Shown: positions 8,586-17,356, counted from the first letter of the stretch. The stretch is 64,000 bases of DNA from Streptomyces sp. NBC_00704 (GCF_036226605.1 NZ_CP109000.1:4212501-4276500); one strand, 5' to 3'. The notes: a model not told the origin generated them from the letters alone. A program made the numbers and translations.

Positions 8586-9356
8586 TCACACCTGGACCCT
8601 GGGCTGCTTCCTGACGTCGGCCAGCCGGCGCACGCCGAGCTGGACAGCCGCCTGCGTCGCCGCGTTCGGGGCGTCGTCGAGGCCGCCGTCGACGAGGGCG
8701 AAGGCGTCCTGCCCGGCCCGCACGGCGGCGACGTCGAGGGTGAGGACGGTCGGGTCGCCGCCGTTGGCGCCCCAGAGCGTCGCCGTCACGCGCAGCCCCT
8801 GGCGGACGTCTCCCACCTCCGGCAGGGGCAGCTCCGAGACCTGCACGTCGAGCACCGTGTCGCCGGTCGCCTTGGCGGCGAACCGGGCGCACTTGCCCGG
8901 CATCGTCTTCAGCCAGGCCAGCCTGCGGTCGACGTCCGCCGGGCGGTGGCCGGTGAGCTGGTAGCGGAGCTGGGCGCCGGTGTCCGGGTCGTCCAGGGCG
9001 GTGACCGCGCGGGCGGGGCCGCCGAGCAGTTCGTCGGCGTAGAGGTCGTCGAGGAACTGCTGGCAGACGGGGGTCGACGTGGTCGCCTTGAGCATGCCGT
9101 CCCGCCAGGTGGCCGCGCCGCGGGTCCGGGTCCACGGCGGGCCGAGGTCGGACTCGGTGATGAGGGCGGCCCGCGCCTGCGCGTCGGTGAGGGCGGCGGA
9201 GGCGGCCGGAGCGGTGGGCCGGGCGGAGGTCCGCTCGACCGTCGGCAGCGCCGGGGCGGCCGTCGGCGGATGCTCCAGGCCCAGCGTGGCGCAGCCGGTG
9301 GCGGCGGTGAGCGCGAGGGCGACGGCGGTGGAGGCCAGGAGGGTGCGACGGGTCAT
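8586..9356 (-). CDS. Lipoprotein with PknH-like sensor-type domain
   Basis: A 256-residue protein. The signal peptide MTRRTLLASTAVALALTA ends in a lipobox (ATGC, Cys22). A Pro/Thr/Ala linker follows, then a mixed alpha/beta domain of about 190 residues beginning AARAALITESDLGPPW, with two later Cys (VCQQF, KCARF) that could form a disulphide as in PknH extracellular-domain-like lipoproteins. Strong ribosome-binding site (ctggaggcacc). Likely anchored on the outer face of the membrane. The exact ligand is unknown. Confidence 0.75.
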   Translation of the reverse strand: MTRRTLLASTAVALALTAATGCATLGLEHPPTAAPALPTVERTSARPTAPAASAALTDAQARAALITESDLGPPWTRTRGAATWRDGMLKATTSTPVCQQFLDDLYADELLGGPARAVTALDDPDTGAQLRYQLTGHRPADVDRRLAWLKTMPGKCARFAAKATGDTVLDVQVSELPLPEVGDVRQGLRVTATLWGANGGDPTVLTLDVAAVRAGQDAFALVDGGLDDAPNAATQAAVQLGVRRLADVRKQPRVQV

Positions 9357-9489
9357 CGGGGGGTGCCTCCAGGAGTGCGCGCGGGCTGCGGGGGTGCGGT
9401 CTGCGGGCTGCGTCCTCCCACGGCACCACCGGCGCGCCCCGCCGACCAGCGCGACGGGCCGTACGGGTTAGCCGCGTTGCTGCGGGCGG

Positions 9490-9771
9490 GTGGACGACGC
9501 GGCCGGGACGCCCCGGCGCGGGCGGGACGCGCTGCCGGTGTGCGGGGCGGGCGGCGCCGGGAAAACCAGGGGGGCCGGGGTGCGGGCCGCCCGTCTCGTT
9601 CCGTACCTGGCGGTGATCGGGGAGCGGGAGGCGGCGGGCGGTCTGGCGGCCGTCCCGGTGCGGGACGGCCGGCGGGCCGGAACGCTGCCCGTCGGGGAAC
9701 TGGTCCGCCGGATCGGGGAGCGGGCGGCGGCGCGCGGCTCACGGCTGTGGGATGCGGACGTGCCCGCATAG
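9490..9771 (+). pseudogene. ThrRS-like anticodon-binding-domain fragment
   Basis: A 93-residue frame whose second half reads like the C-terminal anticodon-binding domain of class II (Thr/Pro/His/Gly) synthetases. LVPYLAVIGEREAAGG, VPVRDGRRAGTLPVGELV and RRIGERAAARG match the conserved order hPYhhVhGe-E - vRdRdG - G-hhhhefh. The catalytic core, and normally about 300 residues upstream, are absent; the first 40 residues are Gly/Arg-rich with no synthetase character. Either a decayed remnant of a duplicated thrS or a retained stand-alone tRNA-binding domain. It lies 36 nt before the nucleoside hydrolase. Confidence 0.55.
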
Positions 9772-9807
9772 GGTCGGGCACGACCGTGGTGCGGAAGGAG
9801 TCCTCAG

Positions 9808-10770
9808 GTGACCGAGCAGCCCATTCCCGTGATCATCGACTGCGACACGGGCGTCGACGACGCCCTGGCCCTGCTGTTCGCCGTGCGCCATCCCGGGCTG
9901 GACCTGCGGGCCGTGACCTGCGTGGCGGGCAACACGGACGTGGACGGGGTGGTCCGCAACACGCTGACCGTCCTGGAGCAGGCGGGCGCGGGCGACGTCC
10001 CGGTCGCGCGCGGCGCGGAACGCCCGCTGATCGAGCCGCTGCGCGTGGCCCGGCATGTGCACGGCGCCGACGGCATGGGCGACCTGGGCCTGCCCGCTCC
10101 GGCCCGCCGCCCGGTCGACGTGGACGCGGTGACCCTGCTGCGCCGCGAGATCCTCGCCTCCCCGCGCCCGGTCACCCTGATCCCCACCGCCCCGCTGACG
10201 AACATCGCCCTGCTGCTGCGCACCCACCCGGAGGTGACCGGCAACATCGAGCGGATCGTGTTCATGGGCGGCGCGGTGACGACGGGGAACGCCACGCCGG
10301 TCGCGGAGTTCAACGTGTGGCACGACCCGGAGGCGGCGGCGGTCCTGCTCACCGCGGGCGTGCCGATCACGATGTACGGGTTGGACGTGTTCAAGCGGGT
10401 GCTGGTCCCGGGGGCGGACGTGGCGCGGCTGCGGGCGAGTGCGCAGCCGCGGCTGCGGCTGGCCGGGGAGCTGCTCGCCCACCGCGATCCGGCGACCTCG
10501 GGCGATCCCACGCCGACCGGCGGTCTCGGCGACGCGGGTGCGGTCTGCGCGGTGGCCGACCCGGCGGGCCTGACCACGCGGGCGCTCCCGGTGGAGGTCA
10601 GTCTCGCTCCCGGTCCGGCCCGGGGTCAGACGGTCGTCGACCGCCGTCCGCGCCCCGGCGAGTCCGAGATCCACGAGGGCGTGCGCGAACAGGCCCTGGT
10701 GGACGTGGCGTTGGACGTGGACGTCGAGCGCTACGTGAAGCTGTGGCTGACGACGGTCGAGGGCGACTGA
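9808..10770 (+). CDS. Nucleoside hydrolase (inosine-uridine preferring family)
   Basis: A 320-residue protein of normal family length. It has the N-terminal Ca2+-binding signature IDCDTGVDDALAL, a PLTNIA segment, FMGGAV and the diagnostic EFNVWHDPEAA motif. It hydrolyses the N-glycosidic bond of ribonucleosides in nucleoside salvage and is cytoplasmic. The GTG start at 9808 is preceded by ggaaggag. The gene ends at a strong bidirectional terminator facing the LAETG protein. Confidence 0.93.
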   Translation: MTEQPIPVIIDCDTGVDDALALLFAVRHPGLDLRAVTCVAGNTDVDGVVRNTLTVLEQAGAGDVPVARGAERPLIEPLRVARHVHGADGMGDLGLPAPARRPVDVDAVTLLRREILASPRPVTLIPTAPLTNIALLLRTHPEVTGNIERIVFMGGAVTTGNATPVAEFNVWHDPEAAAVLLTAGVPITMYGLDVFKRVLVPGADVARLRASAQPRLRLAGELLAHRDPATSGDPTPTGGLGDAGAVCAVADPAGLTTRALPVEVSLAPGPARGQTVVDRRPRPGESEIHEGVREQALVDVALDVDVERYVKLWLTTVEGD

Positions 10771-10808
10771 CGGCGGCCGACGGCCCCTGACGACGGGCGG
10801 GAACACGC

Positions 10809-10853
10809 GACGACGGTGAAGGGGCGGGGGTGACCCGCCCCTTCACCGTCGTC
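10809..10853. terminator. 20-bp perfect bidirectional terminator
   Basis: Arms 10809-10828 and 10834-10853 are perfectly complementary over 20 bp with a 5-nt loop, between convergent genes. Downstream, tctccggcgttccg and cgtgccggcgtc are directly repeated. Confidence 0.85.
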
Positions 10854-10924
10854 TCCGGCGTTCCGTCTCCGGCGTTCCGTGTCTGTGTCCGCCGTCCGTG
10901 CCGGCGTCCGTGCCGGCGTCGGCG

Positions 10925-11902
10925 TCAGGCGCGGGCGTCCTTGCGGCGTCGGGTGGCGACGACGATCGCCGCGCCGCCCGCGAGCAGGGCCGCGGCGCCG
11001 CCCGCGATCAGGGGCGTCTTGCTGCTGGCGCCCGTCTCCGCGAGGCCGCCACCGCCGCCGTCGGGGGTGGGGGCCGGGGCGGGCGTCGACTCGGAGGCGG
11101 ACGGAGTCGGGGTCGGGGAGTCGCCGGCGGACGTGGACGGCGACGGCGAGGCGCTGTCGCTGTCGCCGTCCGACGGGGTGGACGGCGTGCTCGCCGGGGT
11201 CGACGGCGTGCCCGAGGGGGTGCCGGACGGGCTGCCCGACGGCGCGGGCGGGCTCGCCGGGGGCTGCTCGACGACGGTGCAGTCCTTCGCGCCGCCGTTC
11301 CAGGCTGCGATCAGCTTGTCCTTGATGACCGGGCGGTCCGGGCCCTTGGGCAGGTCGCCGTGGACGAAGCCGTCCTTCGCGTCGGTCTTGCCGTCGAACT
11401 TGACCGCGCCCCGGTAGAGGTCGATCTGCGCGAAGCAGCCCGCGTCGGGCACCGCGATGTCGAGGGCGTCGGTCTGGCCGGCCTTGACCGTCACGCTGTC
11501 GAAGTCGACGAAGACCTGCTCGCCGGAGGTGCGGAAACTGGAGCCGTGGGCGAGGTAGGAGGCGAGGGAGGCGGTGCACGTCGAGGCGTCGCCGGCGGCG
11601 CGGACCGTGATGTGGACCTTGCCGTCCTCGGTGGGGCGCAGGTTCTGGTCGTCGACCCGGACGGAGGCCTGGAAGTGCTTGCCGTCGAGGGAGAACTCGC
11701 AGCGGTCGGTCCCCGTCTCGGTGCCCGCGCCGGTGCCCGGCAGGTACTGGCCGCCGGACTTCCAGCCGTCGCCGCCGGGCGTCCCGGTGCCGGCGAAGGC
11801 GACCGGGGCGGCGGCCGCGGAGGCGGCGCAGAGGGTGAGCGAAGCGGCGCCCGCCCCCAGCAGTCGGCGTACGGTGACTCGTCTCGCTATGGACATGCGC
11901 AT
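10925..11902 (-). CDS. LAETG surface protein (class E sortase substrate)
   Basis: A 325-residue protein. Signal peptide (RLLGAGAASLTLCAASAAAA). The extracellular domain of about 175 residues has paired Cys (RCEF, TCTASL, GCFAQ, DCTV). A long Ser/Pro/Thr wall-spanning stalk (GSPSGTPSG, STPASTPSTP) follows, then LAETG, a hydrophobic helix (LIAGGAAALLAGGAAIVV) and an RRRKDARA tail. LAXTG is the sorting signal of actinobacterial class E sortases, so the protein should be linked to peptidoglycan. An ATG at 11896 is an alternative start. The binding target of the head domain is unknown. Confidence 0.85.
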   Translation of the reverse strand: MRMSIARRVTVRRLLGAGAASLTLCAASAAAAPVAFAGTGTPGGDGWKSGGQYLPGTGAGTETGTDRCEFSLDGKHFQASVRVDDQNLRPTEDGKVHITVRAAGDASTCTASLASYLAHGSSFRTSGEQVFVDFDSVTVKAGQTDALDIAVPDAGCFAQIDLYRGAVKFDGKTDAKDGFVHGDLPKGPDRPVIKDKLIAAWNGGAKDCTVVEQPPASPPAPSGSPSGTPSGTPSTPASTPSTPSDGDSDSASPSPSTSAGDSPTPTPSASESTPAPAPTPDGGGGGLAETGASSKTPLIAGGAAALLAGGAAIVVATRRRKDARA

Positions 11903-12154
11903 CCCAATTCTTGGCGAGTGCCAGGGGTGAGACTGATGGGTCGGATCAGTCGTCAGATCAGTCGGAGTCTCAGGAGAAACACTGGGCCCTGGGGTCCCGG
12001 GCGTCACAGTGTCAGGCCATCGTCGTGTGGACGGTGGACCCCTGTCAACCTGCGTCAAACCCAAGGGAGTTCAAGACTTCGTCACATCTCCATCACGTGC
12101 GGAACGATCGGCTCCGAACGGTGGGACGTTCACTTTCCCGGCAAGCGGGACAGA

Positions 12155-13810
12155 ATGGCGTTCGTGACCGACTTCTCCTCCCACCGCTCCGACTGGTGGC
12201 GCCAGGCCGTCGTCTACCAGGTGTATCCCCGCAGCTTCGCCGACGCCGACGGCGACGGGCTCGGCGATCTGCGCGGGGTCGCCGACCGGCTGCACCATCT
12301 GGCCGCCCTCGGCGTGGACGCCCTCTGGCTCTCGCCGTTCTACCCCTCCGAACTCGCCGACGGCGGCTATGACGTCATCGACCACCGGGACGTCGATCCC
12401 CGGCTCGGCGACCTGGCCGACTTCGACGCGATGGCCGCCGAGGCCCACCGGCTGGGCCTGAAGGTGATCGTCGACGTCGTCCCCAACCACACCTCCCACC
12501 GGCACGCCTGGTTCCGGGAGGCGCTGGCCGCCGGTCCCCGCTCCCCGGCCCGGGAGCGCTACGTCTTCCGTGACGGGCGCGGTCCGGGCGGCGCGCTGCC
12601 GCCCACCGACTGGCAGTCGGTGTTCGGCGGCAGCGCCTGGCAGCGGGTCCCCGACGGGCAGTGGTACCTCCACCTGTTCGCGCGCGAGCAGCCGGACCTG
12701 AACTGGGACCGTCCGGAGGTCCGCGAGGACTTCCGCACCACGCTGCGCTTCTGGGCCGACCGGGGCGTCGACGGCTTCCGCGTCGACGTGGCGCACGCGC
12801 TCGCCAAGGACCTCGTCGAGCCCCTGCGCGACCTGGGCATGCCGGAAGCGGCCGGGGAGCAGGCCCTCGACCGGATGCCGCCGGGCGCCCACCCCTTCTA
12901 CGACCGCGACGAGGTCCACGAGATCTACCGCGACTGGCGCCGCCTCTTCGACACGTACTCCCCGCCCCGCACGGCGGTCGCGGAGGCCTGGGTGCCGGGC
13001 GCGCGACGGGCCCTGTACGCCCGTCCCGACGAACTCGACCAGGCCTTCAACTTCGAGTACCTGCAAGCGGGTTGGGATGCGGAGGAGATCAGGGCGGTCA
13101 TCACGGACTCGCTGGCCGGCGCGCGGGCCGTCGGCGCCTCGGCCACCTGGGTCCTGTCCAACCACGACGTCGTGCGGCACGCCTCGCGGCTCATGCTCCC
13201 GCCGGGCACGGACCTCGACGCCTGGCTGCTGTCGGGCGGCCGCGCGCCGCGCGTCGACGAGCGGGCCGGTCTGCGCCGGGCCCGCGCGGCGACGCTGCTG
13301 ATGCTGGCGCTGCCCGGATCGTCGTATCTGTACCAGGGCGAGGAGCTGGGCCTGCCGGAGGTGGCCGACCTGCCCGTGGAGGTGCTCCAGGATCCGGTGT
13401 GGGAGCAGACCGGCCGGGTCCGCAAGGGCCGCGACGGCTGCCGGGTGCCGCTGCCGTGGACGACGCGGGGCCCGTCGTACGGGTTCGGCGCGGCCGGCGC
13501 GTGGCTGCCGCAGCCGCCGGGCTTCGCGCGGTACGCCGTCGCCGCGCAGGACGGCGTGGCGGGCTCCACCCTGGAGCTGTACCGCACGGCGCTGCGGCTG
13601 CGGCGCAAGCTGCTGGAAGGCGAGGAACTCGTCTGGGAGCCGGCGTCCCCGCCGGGCGTGCTGTCCTTCGCCCGCCACGACGGCTGGCGGTGCGTGGCCA
13701 ACCTGTCCGGCGCGGCCGTGCCGTCGCCGCCCGGGGAGGTGCTGCTGAGCAGCGTCCCCCTCGGCGACGACGGTGTGCTGCCGCCGGACACGACGGTCTG
13801 GCTGGCGTGA
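12155..13810 (+). CDS. GH13 alpha-glucosidase
   Basis: A 551-residue protein without a signal peptide, of the length of Streptomyces AglA-type GH13 enzymes. It has YQVYPRSFADADGDGLGDL, DVVPNHTS, the nucleophile Asp211 in DGFRVDVAH, the general acid Glu277 in AVAEAW, and Asp338 in VLSNHDVVRH. It hydrolyses terminal alpha-linked glucose from maltose- or isomaltose-type oligosaccharides in the cytoplasm. It usually accompanies an aglEFG transporter, but here it is solitary and divergent from the LAETG protein. The ATG at 12155 is chosen; a GTG three codons later is possible. Confidence 0.92.
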   Translation: MAFVTDFSSHRSDWWRQAVVYQVYPRSFADADGDGLGDLRGVADRLHHLAALGVDALWLSPFYPSELADGGYDVIDHRDVDPRLGDLADFDAMAAEAHRLGLKVIVDVVPNHTSHRHAWFREALAAGPRSPARERYVFRDGRGPGGALPPTDWQSVFGGSAWQRVPDGQWYLHLFAREQPDLNWDRPEVREDFRTTLRFWADRGVDGFRVDVAHALAKDLVEPLRDLGMPEAAGEQALDRMPPGAHPFYDRDEVHEIYRDWRRLFDTYSPPRTAVAEAWVPGARRALYARPDELDQAFNFEYLQAGWDAEEIRAVITDSLAGARAVGASATWVLSNHDVVRHASRLMLPPGTDLDAWLLSGGRAPRVDERAGLRRARAATLLMLALPGSSYLYQGEELGLPEVADLPVEVLQDPVWEQTGRVRKGRDGCRVPLPWTTRGPSYGFGAAGAWLPQPPGFARYAVAAQDGVAGSTLELYRTALRLRRKLLEGEELVWEPASPPGVLSFARHDGWRCVANLSGAAVPSPPGEVLLSSVPLGDDGVLPPDTTVWLA

Positions 13811-13866
13811 CCCGCGCCCGCCACCGCGAGCCCGCGCTACCGCGCGCCCGCGTCCCGTCGGGGCCG

Positions 13867-14616
13867 CTACTGGTTCCCGGTGCCGCTCACGGCCGCGCCG
13901 AGGTCCAGCGGGGTGGAGGTGGCGGTGGGCGGCGGGGGGAGGATGATCATGGGCTGGCCGGCGGGCGGGACCGGGGGCGTCAGGTCCGACTTGGGCAGCT
14001 TGGGCGGCGTGGTCTGGTTGAACAGCGTGGTGTCGAAGTCCACCAGGCCGGTCTTCTCCATGACCGTGATGTGGTCCAGCACGGTGTCGTTGGCCTGGTC
14101 GGCGAGCGCCCGGACCAGCGTGTTCTTGGTGGTGGACCGGATCTTGGCGATCGTGTTGAAGATCGAGCCGTGCGTCATGCGCAGGATGTTGGCGAAGTCG
14201 CTGTCGAACTGCTTGCCGCTCTCCGCCTTCAGCTGCGTGACGAAGCCCTCCTGCTGGGGGCTGGCCACGTTGGGCAGCGTGATGTTCAGCATCGGCGCGA
14301 TCTTGCGGCAGCTGGTGTCCAGCGCTCCGTGACCGTCGATCAGGTGGTTGCTCGCGGTGCGCACGGCCGGCGTCTGGCTCTTCTGGAGCCCGAGCTGGCC
14401 CAGCGGGTACTCCCAGAGTCCGGCGGCCCGCACCTTGACGACGAAGTCGCGGTCGCCCTCGGTCAGCGGCCCCCACTGGGTGTTGGCGATCACCCGGTCC
14501 GTCGAGGTGGAGACGGTGTCAAGTCCGAGCATCGACGGGTACGCGAGCGCGCTGAGCGTGAGCGTCAGCGCACCCCCGACGAACAGGGTTCCCATCATGT
14601 TTCGCGAAAGTGGCAC
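13867..14616 (-). CDS. DUF4142-family secreted or membrane-anchored protein
   Basis: A 249-residue protein. The GTG is preceded by a perfect aggagg 4 nt away. An N-terminal signal/anchor (MMGTLFVGGALTLTLSALAY) is followed by a helical bundle with GDRDFVVKVRAAGLWE, a His-containing SNHLIDGHGALD, and FVTQLKAESGKQFDSDFANIL, as in DUF4142 (ferritin-like fold predicted, function unknown). It ends in a Pro-rich tail (ILPPPPTATSTPL). Convergent with the glucosidase; no partner gene in the operon. Confidence 0.8.
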   Translation of the reverse strand: MPLSRNMMGTLFVGGALTLTLSALAYPSMLGLDTVSTSTDRVIANTQWGPLTEGDRDFVVKVRAAGLWEYPLGQLGLQKSQTPAVRTASNHLIDGHGALDTSCRKIAPMLNITLPNVASPQQEGFVTQLKAESGKQFDSDFANILRMTHGSIFNTIAKIRSTTKNTLVRALADQANDTVLDHITVMEKTGLVDFDTTLFNQTTPPKLPKSDLTPPVPPAGQPMIILPPPPTATSTPLDLGAAVSGTGNQ

Positions 14617-14804
14617 CGTGCCTCCTGCCCGGTCGGGGACTCCGCCGATGTGTCGTTGTGCCGTGCCCGCTGGGGGCGAACACACAGGAGTACGTACGCG
14701 AAGCGGATCCGACTCACCGGTAATCGCGAAAAATTGACGAAGGGTCGCCCGGGGCCGACCCGTGGGCCGCCGGCCCGCCGCCGGGCCGTCCGGCGGCCCA
14801 GGGG

Positions 14805-15068
14805 CTAGATGCCCTCGATGCGCTTCACGCCGGCGGTCCGCGTCAGTTCCTCGAGGGCCTTCACCTGACGGCGGGCCTTGAGGGCGCGGTTGATGGTGTG
14901 CACGCGGACCGCGGTGAACACGGCGACGGCGGCGCCCAGCGCCACCCCGATCCACTCGTGGTCGCGGATGCCCGCGTAGAAGAGGAGGCCGCTGAAGGGG
15001 ACGCCGACGACGACGAGCAGGGGTTCGCGCACCCAGAACGGGAGAACGCGGATGACGAGACCGATCAT
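14805..15068 (-). CDS. Small membrane protein (87 aa)
   Basis: Two or three hydrophobic segments (IGLVIRVLPFWV, EPLLVVVGVPFSGLLFYAG, WIGVALGAAVAVFTAV), then a basic amphipathic tail (RALKARRQVKALEELTR) likely on the cytoplasmic side. Weak ribosome-binding site (gaagtgaccgg). Unknown function. Confidence 0.65.
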   Translation of the reverse strand: MIGLVIRVLPFWVREPLLVVVGVPFSGLLFYAGIRDHEWIGVALGAAVAVFTAVRVHTINRALKARRQVKALEELTRTAGVKRIEGI

Positions 15069-15243
15069 CCGGTCACTTCAGCAGGCCAGGCTCCCCGCAT
15101 GCTGTGACGGAGGCCACAATTCCGGGAGTTCTTGTGTGTACGGCGTGAAGAAAGGGCGGCGACGGCGGTGCCGGTGATCTCTTCGCCGCACCGGACGGAC
15201 GACGCCGGGGCCTTCCCGGTTGGCGAACCGTTGACCGGCCGGA

Positions 15244-15262
15244 CGAAGTGTTGACCACTTCG
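15244..15262. promoter_or_regulatory. Perfect inverted repeat upstream of DUF6445 gene
   Basis: cgaagtg-ttgac-cacttcg: 7-bp arms around a 5-nt core. A related sequence, ccgttgacc, occurs about 20 bp upstream. Candidate repressor or activator site in the 255-nt gap between divergent genes. Confidence 0.5.
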
Positions 15263-15311
15263 CGGAGGAGTGCGGACGAACGGGAGGGCGAGTCGTGGCG
15301 GACCCCGCGCC

Positions 15312-15324
15312 TAGATTCGCCGCA
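15312..15324 (+). promoter_or_regulatory. Leaderless -10 element (tagatt) 6 nt before ATG
   Basis: tagatt at 15312-15317 matches the TANNNT -10 consensus and places the transcription start at the ATG at 15324. No ribosome-binding site is present. Confidence 0.5.
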
Positions 15325-16028
15325 TGTCCATGCCACAGCGGCCCCACCGGCCCGCGAGGGCTGCCGCCACGCTCCCGGTCCTGCCCTACCGCAAGCCCAC
15401 CAAGGGCCGTGACTACTGGGTGCTCGACGACGTCTTCCCCGAGGCGGACGCCGCGGCGATCCGGGAGCGCTGTCTCGCCAGGGACGACTGGGTCAAGGGC
15501 CACCCCTACACGTCGGAGAGCTGGCCCGGACTGCGCACCATGCCCGGACTGGAGTCCGCCGAACTCGCGCGTGTGGAGGGACTGGTGAGGAAGGCGACCG
15601 GGGCGCGCCGGCTGTGGGTGCAGCAGACGCCGGGCGGCGGCACCCTGAACCACAACTGCGTGCAGGTCGTGGGCGAGGGGGAGGGCTCGCCGCGTCCGCA
15701 CTCCGACTCGCGGGCGCTGTGCCGGTACGCGGCCGTGCTCTACCTCAACCCCGCCGTCCCCAAGGACTGCGGAACGAGTTTCCACCGGCAGTCCCTGCCG
15801 GGAGGCCGGCTCGGCGGCAACGTCGTCCAGGCGCCGCACAACAACCTCGTCGAGGCCCTCGGCACCCGCTTCGTCGCGCCGGACGCCTTCGAGGAGGACG
15901 TGCGCGTGCCCCACAGGCCCAACCGGCTGCTCCTCTACCACGCCAACCTCGTGCACAGCGCGTCCCGTTACTGCGGCACGACGCTGGAGGAGAAGCGGAT
16001 GACGGCCGTCTTCTTCTGGATGGCCTGA
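15324..16028 (+). CDS. DUF6445 protein, 2OG-Fe(II) oxygenase-like
   Basis: A 234-residue protein. After a short basic N-terminus, the fold begins RDYWVLDDVFPEADA and contains NHNCVQVVGEGEGSPRPHSDSR. There PHSD looks like the HxD half of a facial-triad Fe site, and a later His in LLYHANLVHSASRY supplies candidates for the distal ligand. LHS/Arg elements near the C-terminus suit 2-oxoglutarate binding. Members are found in actinobacteria and proteobacteria, substrate unknown. The ATG appears leaderless. Confidence 0.8.
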   Translation: MSMPQRPHRPARAAATLPVLPYRKPTKGRDYWVLDDVFPEADAAAIRERCLARDDWVKGHPYTSESWPGLRTMPGLESAELARVEGLVRKATGARRLWVQQTPGGGTLNHNCVQVVGEGEGSPRPHSDSRALCRYAAVLYLNPAVPKDCGTSFHRQSLPGGRLGGNVVQAPHNNLVEALGTRFVAPDAFEEDVRVPHRPNRLLLYHANLVHSASRYCGTTLEEKRMTAVFFWMA

Positions 16029-16110
16029 CCCCGGCCGCGAGGCGCCCCGCCCGCGAGGCGCCCCGCCCGCGAGGCGACCCCGGCCGCGAGGTCCGGTCCG
16101 GCGGCCGTCG

Positions 16111-16641
16111 TCAGTAGCGCACCGCGCGGACCGCCTCCGTCCGCACCTGGCCGGACAGCTCGCGGTTGCTGCGGGCGGTGGCCTTGCCGGTCTTGCCGGC
16201 CGGGACGTCGGAGACGGTCACCAGAACCGTGTCCACCCGGTTGCCGCCGGAGTCCTCGAAGTCGACCTGGACGGCGAACGACTTCGTCGATCCGGCGCTG
16301 TTGGCGGCGGTCACCTCGACCGTGCCGTGGCCGCCGTCGACGCCCGGCGTGCCCAGCTTCACGTCGTCCTCGGCGTCGACTCCGCCCTTGATCTCGTCGA
16401 ACCGGCGGTTCACCTCCGCCGTCGCCGACGCGTACGCCTCCGACGCCCGCGAGGCGAGCGAGGACGCCGCCGACGAGGCCTGCGCGCCGACCGACTGCGC
16501 GGCCGACGCCGCCTTGCTGGCCACGGAGGACGCGCTGTCGTCGTCGGAGCAGCCGGTGAGCCCGGCGGATCCGAGGAGTGCCGCCGCGCAGGCCGCCGTC
16601 ACCAGCAGGCCCTTGCGCCGTCGGGTGCGGTGAGCCGCCAT
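16111..16641 (-). CDS. FxLYD-type lipoprotein
   Basis: A 176-residue protein. Strong ggaggag ribosome-binding site, signal peptide and lipobox LTGC. A Ser/Ala-rich helical segment (SSVASKAASAAQS) is followed by a beta-sandwich of about 80 residues (VEVTAANSAGSTKSFAVQVDFED) typical of FxLYD domains. Anchored to the outer face of the membrane. The short space between it and the preceding gene holds three copies of a cgcgaggcgccccgcc repeat. Confidence 0.75.
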   Translation of the reverse strand: MAAHRTRRRKGLLVTAACAAALLGSAGLTGCSDDDSASSVASKAASAAQSVGAQASSAASSLASRASEAYASATAEVNRRFDEIKGGVDAEDDVKLGTPGVDGGHGTVEVTAANSAGSTKSFAVQVDFEDSGGNRVDTVLVTVSDVPAGKTGKATARSNRELSGQVRTEAVRAVRY

Positions 16642-16784
16642 CTCTCCTCCAGGTCGCTGTCCGGATCCGGGTACGGACCCTCTCCAGTGAAGGCCGCGGC
16701 GGCCGCGCCCGCACCCCGGCTCACCCGAACGGCACACCCCCGTGGTGGCGGCCCCCGGCCGGACGGATGGTCGAGCGAGGACGA

Positions 16785-16844
16785 CCGAGCACGAGCGAGC
16801 ACGTCCGAGCACGAGCGAGCACGTCCGAGCACGAGCGAGAACCG
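16785..16844. repeat. 20-bp tandem repeat, three copies
   Basis: ccgagcacgagcgagcacgt repeated three times (the last imperfect) between the divergent lipoprotein and DUF7144 genes. It occupies both putative promoter regions and could be a spacer or a protein-binding array. Confidence 0.8.
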
Positions 16845-16864
16845 ACACGGAGACGGGGTACGCC

Positions 16865-17356
16865 ATGAGCGACCAGCCGCACGCACAGCCGTCGCACGGG
16901 TCACCGGTCTGGGACCCCTCGCACCAGGGCACCGGCACGCCCCCCGACCGGCCCGCGCAACGAGGGTCGGGCGCGGGGCTGGCGGCCGGCGGGGTCGTCT
17001 TCGCGGGCGTGATCATGTTCGTGAGCGGGGTCCTCGCCGCGTTCCAGGGCATCGCGGCGATCGCCCGTGACGACGTGTACGCGCGGATCGGCACCTACGT
17101 CTACGAGCTGAACCTCGAAGGCTGGGGGTGGGTCCTGCTGGCCGTGGGCGTCGTGGCCGCGGTGACCGGCTGGGGCCTGCTCACGGGCGCCGTGTGGGCC
17201 CGCGTCAGCGGCATCGCCCTGGCCTCCCTGAGCCTGGTCCTGCAATTTCTGTTCCTGCCGTACGCGCCGTTCTGGGCGGTCATCCAGATCGCCCTCGACG
17301 TCTTCGTCATCTGGGCGCTGGCCTCGTACGACCCCGCCGCCTCACCGGGCCGGTGA
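16865..17356 (+). CDS. DUF7144-family membrane protein
   Basis: A 163-residue protein. A hydrophilic Gln/Pro/His-rich N-terminus of about 40 residues precedes four TM helices (AGGVVFAGVIMFVSGVLAAF, WGWVLLAVGVVAAVTGWGLL, VSGIALASLSLVLQFLFLP, IQIALDVFVIWALASY). It contains the conserved DDVYARIGTYVYELN loop, typical of this abundant actinobacterial family of unknown function. The stop lies inside the terminator shared with the convergent M23 gene. Confidence 0.8.
   Translation: MSDQPHAQPSHGSPVWDPSHQGTGTPPDRPAQRGSGAGLAAGGVVFAGVIMFVSGVLAAFQGIAAIARDDVYARIGTYVYELNLEGWGWVLLAVGVVAAVTGWGLLTGAVWARVSGIALASLSLVLQFLFLPYAPFWAVIQIALDVFVIWALASYDPAASPGR

Noticed and set aside
12071..14476. 801-codon minus-strand frame opposite the alpha-glucosidase
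   Set aside because: GC-rich antisense shadow; the plus frame has all GH13 catalytic motifs.
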